Shown: one piece after another, positions 41,906 to 55,363 of the stretch
Numbering within the stretch: position 1 is the stretch's first letter
Layout of the letters: the number at the start of each line of letters is the position of its first letter
From: Allium sativum
Taxonomy: Eukaryota; Streptophyta; Magnoliopsida; Asparagales; Amaryllidaceae
DNA length: 64,000 bases
Assembly (NCBI GenBank): GCA_030737875.1
Contig: JASFAX010000020.1
Location: 28,658,688 to 28,722,687, forward strand
Direction: 5' to 3'
Program-made: the position numbers and the translations under genes
Notes under the pieces: model-generated
Seen by the model: the letters and a program-made list of their open reading frames with translations, nothing else
Databases searched by the model: none
Told to the model about the DNA's origin: nothing

Positions 41906-44900
41906 TGTAACATCCCGTATTTTATATTAACATTATAGTAATAAATCAAAGAATAATTAATTTCAAATATGAGAATTAAGGGAAACAGGTTATGCCATTG
42001 CGTTCGTCTCGGAATTCTGCTTGAGATAGAGTCCAAGTTTGCGCAAAACGGACACCATATGAAGGAGATATGGACGAACGAAGTTAGGCAGAAAACCAGA
42101 AGGGAAAATAAAAATAAAAATGCACTGGCGCACTTGGGAAGAGCGCCAGTACAAAAATTGCACTGGCGCACCTACCAAGTGCGCCCAGGTCGGGCTGAAA
42201 TCCTGCACAGCTTTCTGGTGTGTTCTGATCCGTACTGTGACTCATTGCTGAGTCCTTTCCGACTCCTTGCTGAGTCATTAGGGCTGAGGTGTCACCCTAT
42301 CTTGACTGAATGGTTGTGGTTAACTCTAGGTTCATCCGACGGCTCTAATTAAATTGAAATTCTATATAAACAACCTAACACTCAACCCTAAAATCACACT
42401 GATTCATTCCAAGAGCCGTCATACCGCCATACTTAACCAAGGACAGCAACCAATCTCTTTCAACTAAAAAGAAAACTAGAAAGCTACGAAGTGAATCAAA
42501 TCTAAATTATAAGGACAACGACTTACATCAAAGGCAAGCATACCAACTTCAGAATTCAGATAACAGAAATCAAGAATTCCTTCTTTGTAAGTTTGGTTAT
42601 TCCTTAGATTTGAACATGTAATTGGAATCGTGAATGTAATAAATCAAAATATAGAACTGTACCTATTTGCAAGTTAATTATATTTGATTCATGCTTATGT
42701 CAAATCTAAAGTTATCTATGCCTTTGGATTTGATTTACGACTATGACTATGAGACTTTTGCCTAAGACTATGACTATGAAACTATTGCCTATGAAGCTAT
42801 TGCCTATGACTATGACAATGAGACCTTTTCCTATGACCATGGTTCGTGACTATGAGACTGTTGCCCACGACTATGATTCATAACTATGAGACTATTGCCT
42901 ATGACATTGATTAAGAAATTATTGTGATTAGTCACCCATGACTATTGTGGTTTATTGCATATAACTATTGTAGTTAGTTGCTTATGCCTATTCCCATTGT
43001 TACAATTAACCGATCAAGTTATACCTTGAACTAGCATTTTGTTGTACCAAATCACCTATGCCTATTCCCTTGATTATGTTGGATCTCATAATTAGTGTGT
43101 AACATGGCTAGTTTATTCCTATTCACTATTATGTACATCGAACCTATTGGAGCCATAATGTTTGCTTGCCTATTCTTTTATATCAATTCTTGTGCTTATT
43201 CCCTATTCCTTTTGTTAGTGCCATTTTATGAGTACATAGAAAATTTGTGAAATCATGTTATACGTACGATTATGATGATGGGACTGGGCGTAGCTTAATT
43301 AAAATAATTTGGCATAATAAATATGTTGGCATAATCTGAATTGGCTATAATAGTGAATAATTTACATGCATATTAGACTTGGGCACAAATGATAAATTTT
43401 AATTGGCCGCAAAGTATGTAATTGGCATGTAAACCAATTCTTCGACATAAACGTTAAACTAGAATATTAAATCTAGTTTTGACATAAACAATAGATTGGA
43501 ATATTAATCTAAATTGGGCATGAACTGAAAAAGGGGAATATTAAATTAAAATTGGTATAAACTGCGAGTTGGGCTAATTGACAGGTAAATCAAGTTTTGT
43601 GCACGGAATATAAGTATGTTAATTGGCATGACAAATGAATATGATCTAAGCTAAATTGATTAACAGAAAATTTACATAAATAGTAAATATGTAAATTAGT
43701 AAAAGGGGAAAATGCCTAATTCGAGGTTAGACTGTGTTGTGGTGTAAAACATCCCGGAACCACCCGGCACATCTAGCAACCACAACAATACCTGTCTAAT
43801 ATGAGAGGTTAGTGCATCAAGCCCAGAAAGACCCGAGATTAGACTGAGTTGTGGTGTAAAACTGCCCGGAACCGACCGGCACATCTAGTAACTACAACAA
43901 TACCTATCTAATGTGAGTGGTTGGTGCTTTAATTAATTAATTAATTAAAGCTCATGAACAATCATGCTAGAAATGTTGAGGTTAAGTAATTAAGGAAACA
44001 CTAAACTAACTTAACATGTTAACAGGGCAAGATTTCTGGGGGTTAAATAACTAAGGAAACACTTAAACATTATAACATGTAAACTAGACAAGTGGATAAG
44101 GTTAAGTAAATGTTTAACTGTTATAACATGCTAACTAGAATAGACGGTAGGGTTAAGTAAACTTAGAACACTTAGCCATTATAGCATGATAAATAAACAG
44201 GGTAAAGTTAATGAGAGACACTTGATAGTATAACTTGTCAAATGAGTAAGGTTAAGGAACACTTAAACAATTTGACATGATGTAGGGGTGGGTTAAGTCA
44301 ACATGAACCGATAGATAACACTTAACCAATTTGACATGTTATAGGGGTAGGTTAAGTCAACATAAGCTGCTGGATAACACTTAACCACTCCAACATGATG
44401 AGGAAGACAACTAAGTAGTAAACCTTAGTTAAAAGGACTAAGTTGTTAACCTTAGTTAAGAAAACGAACGATTCAGGAAACTAAGTAGTAAACCTTAGTT
44501 AAGAGAACTAAGTAGTAAACCTTAGTCAAGAAAACCAAGTAGAATACGAGGAGGAGCGAACATCCTTCTGATCATGAAGAAAGCTCCAATGAACTGGGTT
44601 ACGAAGCACGAAGCTTCAAGGGGACGTGAGGGTACTCTTGGTATCCCTCTATGAGGCTGCAGATGATCCTCCCGGGCTCACATAGGTTAAGGTCTGCGTT
44701 AGAAGAGCCAAGGGTATGCCTTGGTTGCAATAATAAGGCAACCTAAAGACTAGGATAGACCAACGTGATTCGGCGAGACCAGCTTTTGCCCTGTGATATC
44801 AACTCGTTGTCTACCTACCATCTTGAGTCAGTCGAGATACGCGAAGCATAAAGACGGAGAACTCCAACAGACCATATACTTGCTATCCAGTAATGGGTGA

Positions 44901-46178
44901 GGTTGGCCCATTGGTTGGTGGGGCATAGAGGGGCCTTCATATAGTTCTCATTCTTGATTTTCTTGGGTGCCTTTCATCCGTTAGTTAAGGGAGGGGTCTA
45001 GTGGGACCATAGCCACTGTAAAATCAGACCTTAGCATTTGCAATCGGCAGATATCTGAAAGCTCCCAACCGAGTTCCGGTTTTCTTAACCAGCCCTGCCA
45101 CGGGACTCGGGTCGCACATATAGAGGACATGTGCATCTGGACATCGATAACGATTCATGACACATACGTAGAGAAACTCGAGGAACATATACCGATGTGG
45201 GTAGTGTGTCCTAGACTAGGGTGCATCGTTCGAAAGGTAGCATAATCCCTAGTTGGACGTAGGTCGCGTAAACCCTGAATCCGGGAAGCGTTCAATAGGT
45301 AGCATAAACCCCAGTGGCCCTAGGTAGCGTAAACCCTGGTTGAATCTCGGAAGCGCTCGATAGTAAACCCTAGATTAGATCTAGGTAATAAATGGAATCC
45401 CCATAATAGATGTACACCTGAAGGAAACCACAATTACGGGGATTGGGATCATGTTATCATATGATCATTTTATATAAATTACTAGTTTGGACACTAGTTA
45501 CGTAGTGTAGAGATATAGAAATTAGTATAACATGGTAGTTACGAAGCAGAGAAGGATTAGAAGTGCATTCAGTTTATCAGTATATTAAGTTTATCAGTAT
45601 ATTCAGTTTACCGGGATATCCAGTTTATCGATACATTCAGTTTATCTTGCCATATCCCATGCTTATCCCATGTTATCTAGTTAGTATGGTTTAGTCTTAT
45701 ATTTAGTTTATTCATGTCATGACTCTTTTCCTCGTTTAAATGCTAAGAATCACTGAGTTTACTAGGCTTTATATCTGACCTTGTTTGCTTTCGCCTCTTT
45801 TCTTCCGTTTCACCCCAAAGTAGTCAGGGAGGGAAAAGCTCAGCTCATTTTGGGGCCGTTACTCTTTCCGAGCTTGAAGATTCTTTGGCGCATTGCTTTG
45901 AACTTCATTTTCTACTGCTATGGCTGGCTCACACTTTATTGGGGAATATCAATGTCAGTTTGTTCTTCTTTATATTAAATAAGACAGATGCTTTGTTGTA
46001 ATAAATATTGGTGTTGTAAAACATTCTTTGTACAAGCTGTTTTAATCAATAAATGTTATTTATTTTCCGTTGCTTTATTTATCTGTCTTGTAATTTTTCT
46101 GCATCTTGTACTAAAAATGCTCCACCGAAGTTAAGGCATTCCCTTTGTGAGTGACCTTAACGGAGGCGGGGTGTTTCA
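41906..46178 (+). repeat. 5' LTR of element C
   Basis: Contains CACTGGCGCAC/GCGCCAGT palindromes (42122-42190), TATA box TATATAAA at 42363-42370, ACTATGACTATGAGAC-type short tandem repeats (about 42735-42910), the conserved hairpin pair (43727-43799 and 43839-43912), a zone of repeated CACTTAACC and GGTTAAGT (43975-44400), and four small hairpins AACTAAG/CTTAGTT (44408-44530). It ends GGCGGGGTGTTTCA. Confidence 0.94.
43727..43912 (+). other. Two adjacent conserved hairpins in the C LTR
   Basis: Hairpin 1 (43727-43799): TTAGAC/GTCTAA and GTTGTGGT/ACCACAAC. Hairpin 2 (43839-43912): TTAGAC/(A)TCTAA and GTTGTGGT/ACTACAAC, the latter with a G-T pair. Loops contain CCGG boxes. The 3' LTR copies are at 50273-50345 and 50385-50457. 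Confidence 0.72.
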
Positions 46179-46180
46179 CT

Positions 46181-47290
46181 TGGTATCAGAGCAGAAGGTT
46201 ACTAGATCAAATAGAAGATTTGAAAATTTATTTTCAAAACAGTTTTAAAAGAAGCATTTTCAAAAGAAAATTTCTGTTTTAAAGGCATATTCCCCAAAGC
46301 CATATGCACTATCTTTTGACCCTCTGCTTGAAACCTTGTTTCCTTCTTTCTTGAGTCTCCGGGGCTCCTGGCTTTCTGGGAGGTAACCTCATCGCGACAT
46401 GCTTTTGTAGGCTTGATAAGATTACGACACCTGTAAAAGGGCGAAGTAGTGCCCAACTTCCATCTATAGCCACAATAGTATCACCCACGGCTAATTTTCT
46501 TTCGATCTTTGTAGGGTTTTCGGTGTGATGGAGGCAGCTTTCGAGAGACCTGTCAACAAGTTACACAAGGATGAGAGAAATCATGAATATGGACTTGGTT
46601 CACAAAGAAGGAAAGAATAGTAAAACCTAAAACAAGAGGAAGTATTTTTATTTTGGTATAGCGGGTCGTATAATTAAGTGCAAGGGCAAGAACAAGGGAC
46701 ATGATTTTCCGGAAGGCAAGTGCATGCTCTCACCGCCAGCATACCTGAGAGAGAGGCAATAAGATTTCTGTTGAAGGAGTTTTTTTTTTTTTTTGATTAT
46801 CCTGTTAGTACTCCTTCTGATTTTAGCGCTTCACATTCGTATATATCTGCTTCCATAGTTGAGTCTCTACACCCTAGATATTGCAGTAGAGGATTCCATT
46901 ATAGTCTCAAATCCAATTGCTGGTTCGGCCCATTTATCTTTGACTTATGAGGATTTGAGAATAGCTATAGTTATGCTTATGTTTTTTTGGGCTATGGGTT
47001 GATTCTATGCATTGATTGGTTACCTAGTAATTTTGAAACAAGGGTAATTGGACTTTCGAATTGCCTCAAAGAATACCTTTGAGATTTCGTAAGATCCTAA
47101 GGGATCACTTTGTCTTAGCTACCTAGAATAACTTTACTTATCTATCGACGATTTTCAATCCGTTGGGCTAGTCTATGAGTACGCAAGATGTTTTGATTAG
47201 GGTAGGGGTTTTCCCCCTAAAACTCGAGACAGACGTCCGCATGTATCTAGATGACTCTGAAAAGCCAGTTATGCGATCAACGATAATTCT
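46181..47290 (+). pseudogene. Element C PBS, gag scraps and protease remnant
   Basis: PBS TGGTATCAGAGCAGAAGG is at 46181-46198. The N-terminal two thirds of gag are gone. A degenerate stretch near 46525-46700 (AAFERPVNKLHKDERN, then a Cys-poor knuckle relic) corresponds to the gag tail of D. Protease follows: FFFFFDYPVSTPSDFSASHS (about 46779-46838) has lost the Asp-Ser-Gly signature, then SASIVESLH and SKSNCWFGPFIFDL. Linker pieces (DDFQSVGLVYEYAQDVLI) run to about 47250. Stops in every frame. Confidence 0.7.
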
Positions 47291-48454
47291 AGAGCAAGAT
47301 TGGCGAGGATAGCCAGAGTTGGTAAAGTGCTCAATTGTTTTGTTGTTTTGTTAGTATCATCTCACATAGTTCGTTTAAATTCGGAGGAGGTATCCCTTGG
47401 GTGCTTGTCTGATATTGGTTTAGGCCTTTGGGGTTTGTACTTGAGGGATGTCGAGTTCGGCTAGGATGGTTTGGGTGAGAAATAAACGGTTGGGGCTGGC
47501 TCCCTAAGTTAAACTGACCTTAAGAGAGGTAAAAAGCACATAGTAACCATTAGCTTTAGACCCTCAGACTTGCAGCATGATGGATAAGCTAAGTAGAGGA
47601 GAGGCCTCTATCATCTTAGGATATACACTTGATATCATGGTTAATATCTATTTATCTTGGAAAGATAGTTCGACTACATTGGATACCCTCTAGCATAGTA
47701 AGTGATCGAGGGCCTATCTTTATTGGTGGGTTTTGGAAATGGAGGTCAAGAAGCTTCGCAACCATGAAGTTAAGGTACAGTGGAGTGAAGCTCACGAAGA
47801 TGTGACTTAGAAGACTGAAGAACAGATACACACATCTTACCCTTTTTGAGGGTATATCCTTGATTCCTCTTTTTCTGTAAAATCTATTTGTATGCTAGTC
47901 TTTAGCTTTTAAGTATATCCTCTCGATCCTATCCTCAATCCTTTGGTAGAAGCCAATGGATGTAAACATGTGTTTTAGACATGTTATGTTTGGTGGATGC
48001 AAATGGTTGCAAGTGTTTGCTAATGGTTTCTCGTGGATGCATATACACACATTAGGCACTAGATCGACTCAGTCACTTTCATATTGCATATGCATATATG
48101 TATTTGTATATGGATTGAAACTTGATGTGTTACCATATGGACGTTGCATTTGTATGAATGATTGTACACACATATAGGAAATTTTGAGTACGAAAAATTG
48201 CATTCATAATGGACTCATGGCACTGACATAATTTGCGTTGAGGAGGTCAACTGAATCAGTAGACCGCCTGATTTTTGCATTAGATAAGAGACATATACAC
48301 ACACTTTTGCATATGTTCATACAACATTAAAAGATTTCTAAGGACAATGGATGCCTGTGATTGAATGGTTGAGTAGATGGGTGATTGGATGGTAGGATAT
48401 AAGTTCTTCTCTACTTGAAGATTTCGGGGACGAAATCCTCAAAGGAGGGGTGAA
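47291..48454 (+). pseudogene. Element C chromodomain tail and 3' UTR
   Basis: 47291-47744 is a decayed remainder of integrase. At 47745-47850 VKKLRNHEVKVQWSEAHEDV, a TAG at a Trp position, then KTEEQIHTSYPFL is the C-terminal chromodomain of chromoviral integrase, which steers insertion to particular chromatin. The non-coding 3' UTR shared with B and D follows, with the GGAGGTCAACTG hairpin (48242-48268), the GATTTCG stem-loop (48420-48437) and PPT AAAGGAGGGGTGAA before the 3' LTR. Confidence 0.8.
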
Positions 48455-51400
48455 TGTAGCACCCCGTATTTTCTGTTATTGTTATAGTAAAAAATCAAAG
48501 AATAATTAATTTCAAATGTGAGAATTAAGGGAAACAAGTTACGCCATTGCGTTCGCCTCGGAATTCTGCTTGAGATAGAGTCCGAGTTTGCGTAAAACAG
48601 ACACCGTATGAAGGAGATATGGACAAACGAAGTTAGGGAGAAAACCAGAAAGAAAAAAAAAAAGAAATGCACTGGCACACTTAGGAAGTGCGCCAGTACA
48701 AAAATTGCACTGGCGCACCTGCCATGTGTGCACAGGTCGGGCTGAAAGCCTGCACAACTTTCTGGTGTGTTCTGATCCGTACTGTGACTCATTGTTGAGT
48801 CCTTTCTGACTCCTTGCTGAGTCATTAGGGCTGAGGTGTCACCCTATCCTGACTGAATGGTTGTGGTTAACTCTAGGTTCATCCGATGGCTCTAATTAAA
48901 TTGAAATTCTATATAAACAACCTAACTTTCAACCCTTAAATCACACTAATTCATTCCAAGAGCCGTCATACCGCCATACTCAACCTAGGACAACCACCAT
49001 TCTCTTTCAACTAAAAAGAAAACTAGGACGCTACAAAATGAATCAAATCTGAATTATAAGAACAACGATCTACATCAAAGGTGAGCTTTCCAACTTCAGA
49101 ATTCAGATTCCAGAAATCAAGAATTCCTTCTTTGTAAGTTTGGTTATTCCTTAGATTTTAACGTGTAATTGGAATTGTGAATGTAATAAATCAAAATATA
49201 GAACTGTACCTATTTGCAAGTTAATTATCTTTGATTCATGCTTATGTCAAATCTAAAGTTATCTATGCCTTTGGATTTGATTTACGACTATGACTATGAG
49301 ACTTTTGCCTAAGAATATGACTATGAAACTGTTTCCCATGAAGCTATTGCCTATGACTATGACTATGAGACTTTTGCCTACGACTATGGTTCGTGACTAT
49401 GAGACTGTTGCCCACGACTATGATTCATAACTATGAGACAATTGCCTATGACATTGATTAAGAAATTATTGTGTTTAGTCGCCCATGACTATTGTGGTTA
49501 ATTGCCTATAACTATTGTAGTTAGTTGCTTATGCCTATTCCCATTGTTACAATTAACTGATCATGTTGTACCTTGAACTGGCATTATGTTGTACCAAATC
49601 ACCTATGCCTATTCCCTTGATTATGTTGGATCTCATATTTAGTATGTAACTTGGCTAGTTTATTCCTATTTACGATTATGTACATCGAACCTGTTGGAGC
49701 CATTATTTTTGCTTGCCTATTCTTTTATATCAATTCTTGTGCTTACCCCTATTCCTTTTGTCAGTGCCATTTCATGAGTACTTAGAAAACTTGTGAAATC
49801 ATGTTATACGCACAATTATGATGCGGGGATTGGGCGTAGCTTAATTAAGATAATTTGGCATAATAAATATGTTGGCATAATCTGAATTGGCTATAATAGT
49901 GAATAATTTACATGCATATTAGACTTGGCACAAATGATAAATTTTAATTGGCCACAAAGTACGTAATTGGCATGTAAACCAAGTCTTGGACATAAACGAT
50001 AAACAACAATATTAAATCTAGTTTTGATATAAACTGTAAATTGGAATATTAATCTAGATTGGGCATGAACTGAAAAAAGGGAATATTAAATCTGAATTGG
50101 TATAAACTACAAGTTGGGCTAATTGAATGGTAAATCAAGTTTTGGGCATGGAATATAAGTATGTTAATTGGCATGACAAATGAATATGATCAAGGCTAAA
50201 TTGATTTACTAAAAATTTATATAAATAGTAAATATGTAAATTTAGTAAAAGTGGAAAATGCCTAACTCGAGGTTAGACTGAGTTGTGGTGTAAAACTGCC
50301 CGGAACCGCCTGGCACATCCAGTAACCACAACAATACCTGTCTGATGTGAGAGGTTAGTGCATCAAGCCCAGAGAGACCCAATGTTAGACTGATTTGTGG
50401 TGTAAAACTGCCCAGAACCGACCGACACATCCAGTAACCACAACGATACCTGTCTAATGTGAGTGGTTGGTGCTTTAATTAATTAATTAAAGCTCATGAA
50501 TAATCAAGCTAGAAATGGTGAGGTTAAGTAATTAAGGAAACACTTAACCAACTTAACATGTTAACAAAGACAAGGGTGGGGTTAAGTAATCGAGAAAACA
50601 CTTATCCAATTCAACATGTTAACAAGACAAGATTAATAGTGGTTAAGTTAATTTGGACACTTAACCAACTTAACATGTTAATAGGGCAAGGTTTGTGGGG
50701 GTAAAGTAACTAAGGAAACACTTAACCATTATAACATGTAAACTAGACAAGTGGGTAAGGTTAACTAAATGTATAACCGTTCTAACATGCTAACTAGACT
50801 AGATGGTCGGGTTAAGTAAACTTAGAACACTTAGCCGTTATAGCATGATAAATAAACAGGGTTAAGTTAATGAAAGACACTTGACCAGTATAACCGGAAA
50901 AACGAGTAAGGTTAAGGAGCACTTAACCAATTTGACACGATGTAGGGTGGGTTAAGTCAACATGAACCGATAGATAACACTTAACCAATTTGACATGATA
51001 TATGGGTAGGTCAAGTCAACGTAAGCTGATGGATAACACTTAACCAATCCAACATGACGAGGAAGAGAACTAAGTAGTAAACCTTAGTTAAAAGGACTAA
51101 GTTGTAAACCTTAGTTAAGAAAACGAACGATTCAGGAAACTAAGTAGTAAACCTTAGTTAAGAGAACTAAGTAGTAAACCTTAGTCAAGAAAACCAAGTA
51201 GATTACGAGGAGGAGCGAACTTCCAGCTGATCATGAAGAAAGCTCCAATGAACTGGGTTACGAAGCACGCAGCTTTGAGGGGACATGAGGGTACTCTTCG
51301 TATCCCTCTGTGAGGCTGCAGATGATGCTTCTGGGCTCACATAGGTTAACGTCTGCGTTAGAAGAGCCAAGGTTATGCCTTGGTTGCAACAATAAGGCAA

Positions 51401-52838
51401 CCTGAAGACTATGATGGACAAGTGTGATTCGGCGAGACCAGTTTTTGCCCTGTGATAGCAACTCGTCGTCTACCTACCATCTTGAGTCAGTCGAGATACG
51501 CGAAGCGAAAAGGCGGAGAACTCCAACAGACCATATACTTGCTATCTAGTTATGGGTGAGGTTGGCCCATAGGTTGGTGGGGCATAGAGGGGCCTGCATA
51601 CAGTTCTCATTCTTGATTTTCTTGGGTGCCTTTCATTTGTAAGTCGAGGGAGGGGTCCAGTGGGACCATAGCCACTGTAAAAGCAGACCTTAGCATCTAC
51701 AATCGGCAGATATCTGAAAGCTCCCGACCGAGTTTCGTGTTTCTTAACTAGCCCTACCACCGGACTCGGGTCGCACATATAGAGGATATGTGCATCTAGA
51801 CATCAATAACGATTCACGACACATACGTGGGGAAAGTCGAGGAACATATACCGATCTGGGTAGTGTGTCCTAGACTAGGGGGCATCGTTCGATAGGTAGC
51901 ATAATCCCTAGTTGGACCTAGGTCACGTAAACCCTGAATCCGAGAAGCATTCATTAGGTAGCATATACCCCAGTGGCCCTGGGTAGCGTAAACTCTGGTT
52001 GAATCTAGGAAGCGCTCGATAGTAAACCCTAGATTAGATCTAGGTAATAAATGGAATCCCCATAATAGATGTATACCTGAAGGCAACCACAATTACGGGG
52101 ATTGGGATCACGTTATCATATGATCATTTTATATAGATTACTAGTTTGGACACTAGTTAGGTAGTGTAGAGATATAGAAATCAGTATAACAGGGTAGTTG
52201 CGAAGCGGAGAAGGAGTAGAAGCACATTCAGTTTATTAGTATATTAAGTTTTTCAGTATATTCAGTTTACCGGTGTATCCAGTTTATCGGTACATTTAGT
52301 TTATCTTGCCATATACCGTGCTTGTCCCATGTTATCTTGTTACTATGGTTTAGTCTTATATTTAGTTTATTCATGTCATGACCCATTCCCTCGTTTAAAT
52401 GCTAAGAATCACTGAGCTTACTAGGCTTTATATCTGACCTAGTTTGCTTTCGCCTCTTTTCTTCCGTTTCACCCCCCAAGTAGTCAGGGAAGGAAAAGCT
52501 CAGCTCATTTTGGGGCCGTTACTCTTTCCGAGCTTGAAGATTCTTTGGCGCATTGCTTTGAACTTCATTTTCTACTGCTATGGCTAGCTCATGCTTTATT
52601 GGGGAATATCAATGTTAGTTTGTGCTTCTTTATATTAAATAAGACAGATGCATTGTTGTAATAAGTATTAGTGTTGTAAAACAATCTTTCTACAAGATGT
52701 TTTAATAAATAAAGGTTATTTATTTTCCGCTACTTTATTTGACTATCTTGTAATTTTTCTACATCTAGTACTAAAAATGCTCCACCGAAGTTAAGGCATT
52801 CTCTTTGTGAGTGACCTTAACGGAGGTGGGGTGTTTCA
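48455..52838 (+). repeat. 3' LTR of element C
   Basis: 4384 bp, starting TGTAGCACCCC, ending GTGTTTCA, then TSD ATGAC. It has the same landmarks as the 5' copy, with an extra unit in the CACTTAACC/GGTTAAGT zone (about 50560-50660) that accounts for most of the length difference. Confidence 0.94.
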
Positions 52839-52843
52839 ATGAC

Positions 52844-55363
52844 AAAGCAAGTAAGAGGAATATTCTGGCGTTAATCTATTTCCTAATCACTATGGGATAA
52901 ATACTATACTGCACCACCACTAGTCACCCTAAAAGTTGATCCCGCCTACAGAACTTAATAATGATAATGGTAGTTTCGTGTACCCCTAGATGCCTTCATA
53001 GGTGATCTTCCCCTATCTCTACTTGTTGTACCCACTACCCCCATTCGATCGAATCCCTAACTCGTAGATACCCGTGCTGGTCCCATAGTGGGGTGTATCA
53101 CTCACCAAAGTGGCAACCCGATAACACCAAAGATGCAAGGCTTATATCCACACGATGCAAAAACGTCTTACCTACCAGGCCGGACCCACGAACGCACATA
53201 AGCCCGTTGGACTTGTGTTGCCACCGCTAACCCGTTTTGACCTCTTACAATCAAGTCCAGTAAGCGTGTCCCGTCCTCGAGTTGGGTCGAGCTCACAAAG
53301 ATACTTAATGGTTTACTAGTTTGAAAAGGGCCCGCATGCTTGACACAAGCCTTCCACCTATGCTTGGTCCCCACTAAGATTTCCCCACTTAACCCCATTC
53401 TTATTGATGTCTTCTTACATGTTTCAATCTTGGTTAAGTGCATCTGATCGTATTTCACATGCCACCCAATGCACCCACTTAATTTCACATGCCACCCAAG
53501 GCACCCACTTAACCCCCCATGTCCCACCACATGTTTATCTGGTTAAGCGTTACTTAATTCATTATAACCGTAACCTTGTAAAGACCTCCCACATTAAGTT
53601 GACATTTGCGATTGCTGGATTTGCCAGGAAGGTCCGGGCAGTCTTATACCGCAAACGAGCCTAACCTCGTGTCTTTACAATTGTTATGCATTTAATGCAT
53701 GCCTTTGACCTCTCACATTCGACTGGCATTTGTGGCTGCTGGATTTGTCGGGCGGGTCCGGGCAGTCTTACACCACAAAAGAGTCTAACCTCGTGTGTTA
53801 TGTTGTTAATTATTACATATCTTTATTTATTAATATCCCTATTCAAATTTGTCAATAAATTCAAAATTTATTTATGTCCATAATTGTCTCTTAAAATTAT
53901 GTCCATAAATACCAATTATGCCAATTAATGTCTCAAATTAATTTTATGCCTTTAAGGCCATTTTATGCCAATTCACAATTTATGTATATTCAATATTATC
54001 CCATCATCCCCAGCTATTTGTACGTTTTGATATGACATATGTTAGACTCGCAAATAGTCTAACTTATAAAAAGAAAAACAACATCACATAACACATAAAA
54101 TAGATCTAAGGATCATGACAAAAGATTACATAGCCAATAACTTGCATATGAATTTCATTCAAACTAGCATATGATACAAAACTAGCATAGGTAATGGGCA
54201 TAAACTTGCATAACTTATGTACTGCTATAGATCCAAACATAAAGGTGTGAACTTGCATATGGATCTAAACATAAAGATGTAAACTTGCATATAGATCTAA
54301 ACATAAAGATGTAAACTTGCATATGGGTCTAAACATAAAGATGAAAACTTGCATATGTATATAGACATAAAGGTTAGTGTCACATAAACTAGCATATGCA
54401 TCTACATGTCTCACATATATTTTAACAACCCAAACTTGCATAAGATTCATATATGAATATATGATCCAATCATCACAAACTTGCATAAGATATATGATTC
54501 AACTTGAATAAGATTCACATAAGAACTGACATATGATCCAACTTACATAGGACTAACATATGATTCAACACCACAAACATATATATAACTTACATCACAT
54601 GATTCAAAATCATATTCTCATAATCCCAATTATATCTTATCATAATTAAATTAATTAATTATTTTGTGAAAGCTATCATACTCACAATTAAAAAGAACAG
54701 TCTTGTCTTTCTGGGATCTGTATTCTGAAACTGATTTGCTCGCCTTTGATGTAGACTAATCGTTATTTAGATTTGATTTGATTTTGATTCAAGCTTCTAT
54801 CTTACTTTAGGGTTGAAAGTGTATGGCGGCTAATCTAGGTTCTCCATTGATGGCATGGCAGCTCTTGTTATGATTTAATGTGATTCGGGTTAAGGTTTTA
54901 GGAGTGTTTTTATAGAAGTTTAATTTAATAAGAGCCGTCGGATTAACCTAAGGATAACCAGAACCATTAGGACCACTCAGATGCCACATCACCCCTTAGG
55001 GCGAATCGGGCCACGGGTTGACAGCCAAACACCCTAGATCGACCCCTAGTCGACCTAGCTGAGCTCGGGTCGACTCCAAAAATGGTGCGGTTCGGCTATT
55101 ACCCCTCCAGATTCGCTGTTTTGAACTTTCTTTTTGATTATATATATATATATATCTATATATATATTTCTCTCATATGCATACAAACTTCTAGGCTTAA
55201 TGACTTCTTTACAAGTTTTCCGTTTTATGCAAACCAAATCTATCTTGACCCAAAATTTTGAGATGAACAAAATAGCGCAACCCATTTCACTTAATTCTTC
55301 TTCTAAAAATTAAGTATGCTTTAATTTGTGAATTTTTATGTTATAAAATTACGCGGTGTTACA
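52844..55363 (-). repeat. 3' LTR of element D, inner part
   Basis: Resumes the D LTR after the C target duplication and ends (on +) GGTGTTACA next to the PPT. On the minus strand: GTCGAC sites (55069, 55049), TATA box TATAAAAA (54914-54907), repeats of AAACTTGCATATGG (54230-54370) and the conserved hairpin pair (53788-53718 and 53664-53594). It keeps 950 bp that are missing from the 60483-62594 copy. Confidence 0.93.
53594..53788 (-). other. Two adjacent conserved hairpins in the D LTR
   Basis: Minus strand. Hairpin 1 (53788-53718): TTAGACT/AGTCGAA and TTTGTGG/CCACAAA. Hairpin 2 (53664-53594): TTAGGCT/AACTTAA (weak) and TTTGCGG/TCGCAAA. In the other LTR copy hairpin 2 (61834-61764) is TTAGGCT/AGCCTAA with TTTGCGGT/ACTGCAAA, and hairpin 1 (61958-61888) is TTAGACT/AGTCTAA. 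Confidence 0.72.

Larger units (their letters stand above)
41906..52838 (+). mobile_element. Tekay/Del-derived element 'C', internally deleted
   Basis: 10.93 kb with perfect TSD ATGAC (41901-41905, 52839-52843). LTRs of 4273 and 4384 bp start TGTA(A/G)CA(T/C)CCC and end GGGTGTTTCA. The interior is only 2276 bp: PBS, scraps of gag and protease, a chromodomain tail and the 3' UTR, with RT, RNase H and most of integrase missing. More than three quarters of the element is LTR. It inserted into the left LTR of D and is the innermost member of the nest. The LTRs differ visibly from each other. Confidence 0.95.

Noticed and set aside
54230..54370. AAACTTGCATATGG repeats considered as a satellite array
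   Set aside because: Short, confined to the D LTR, and at the place where B and C carry their own LTR tandem repeats.
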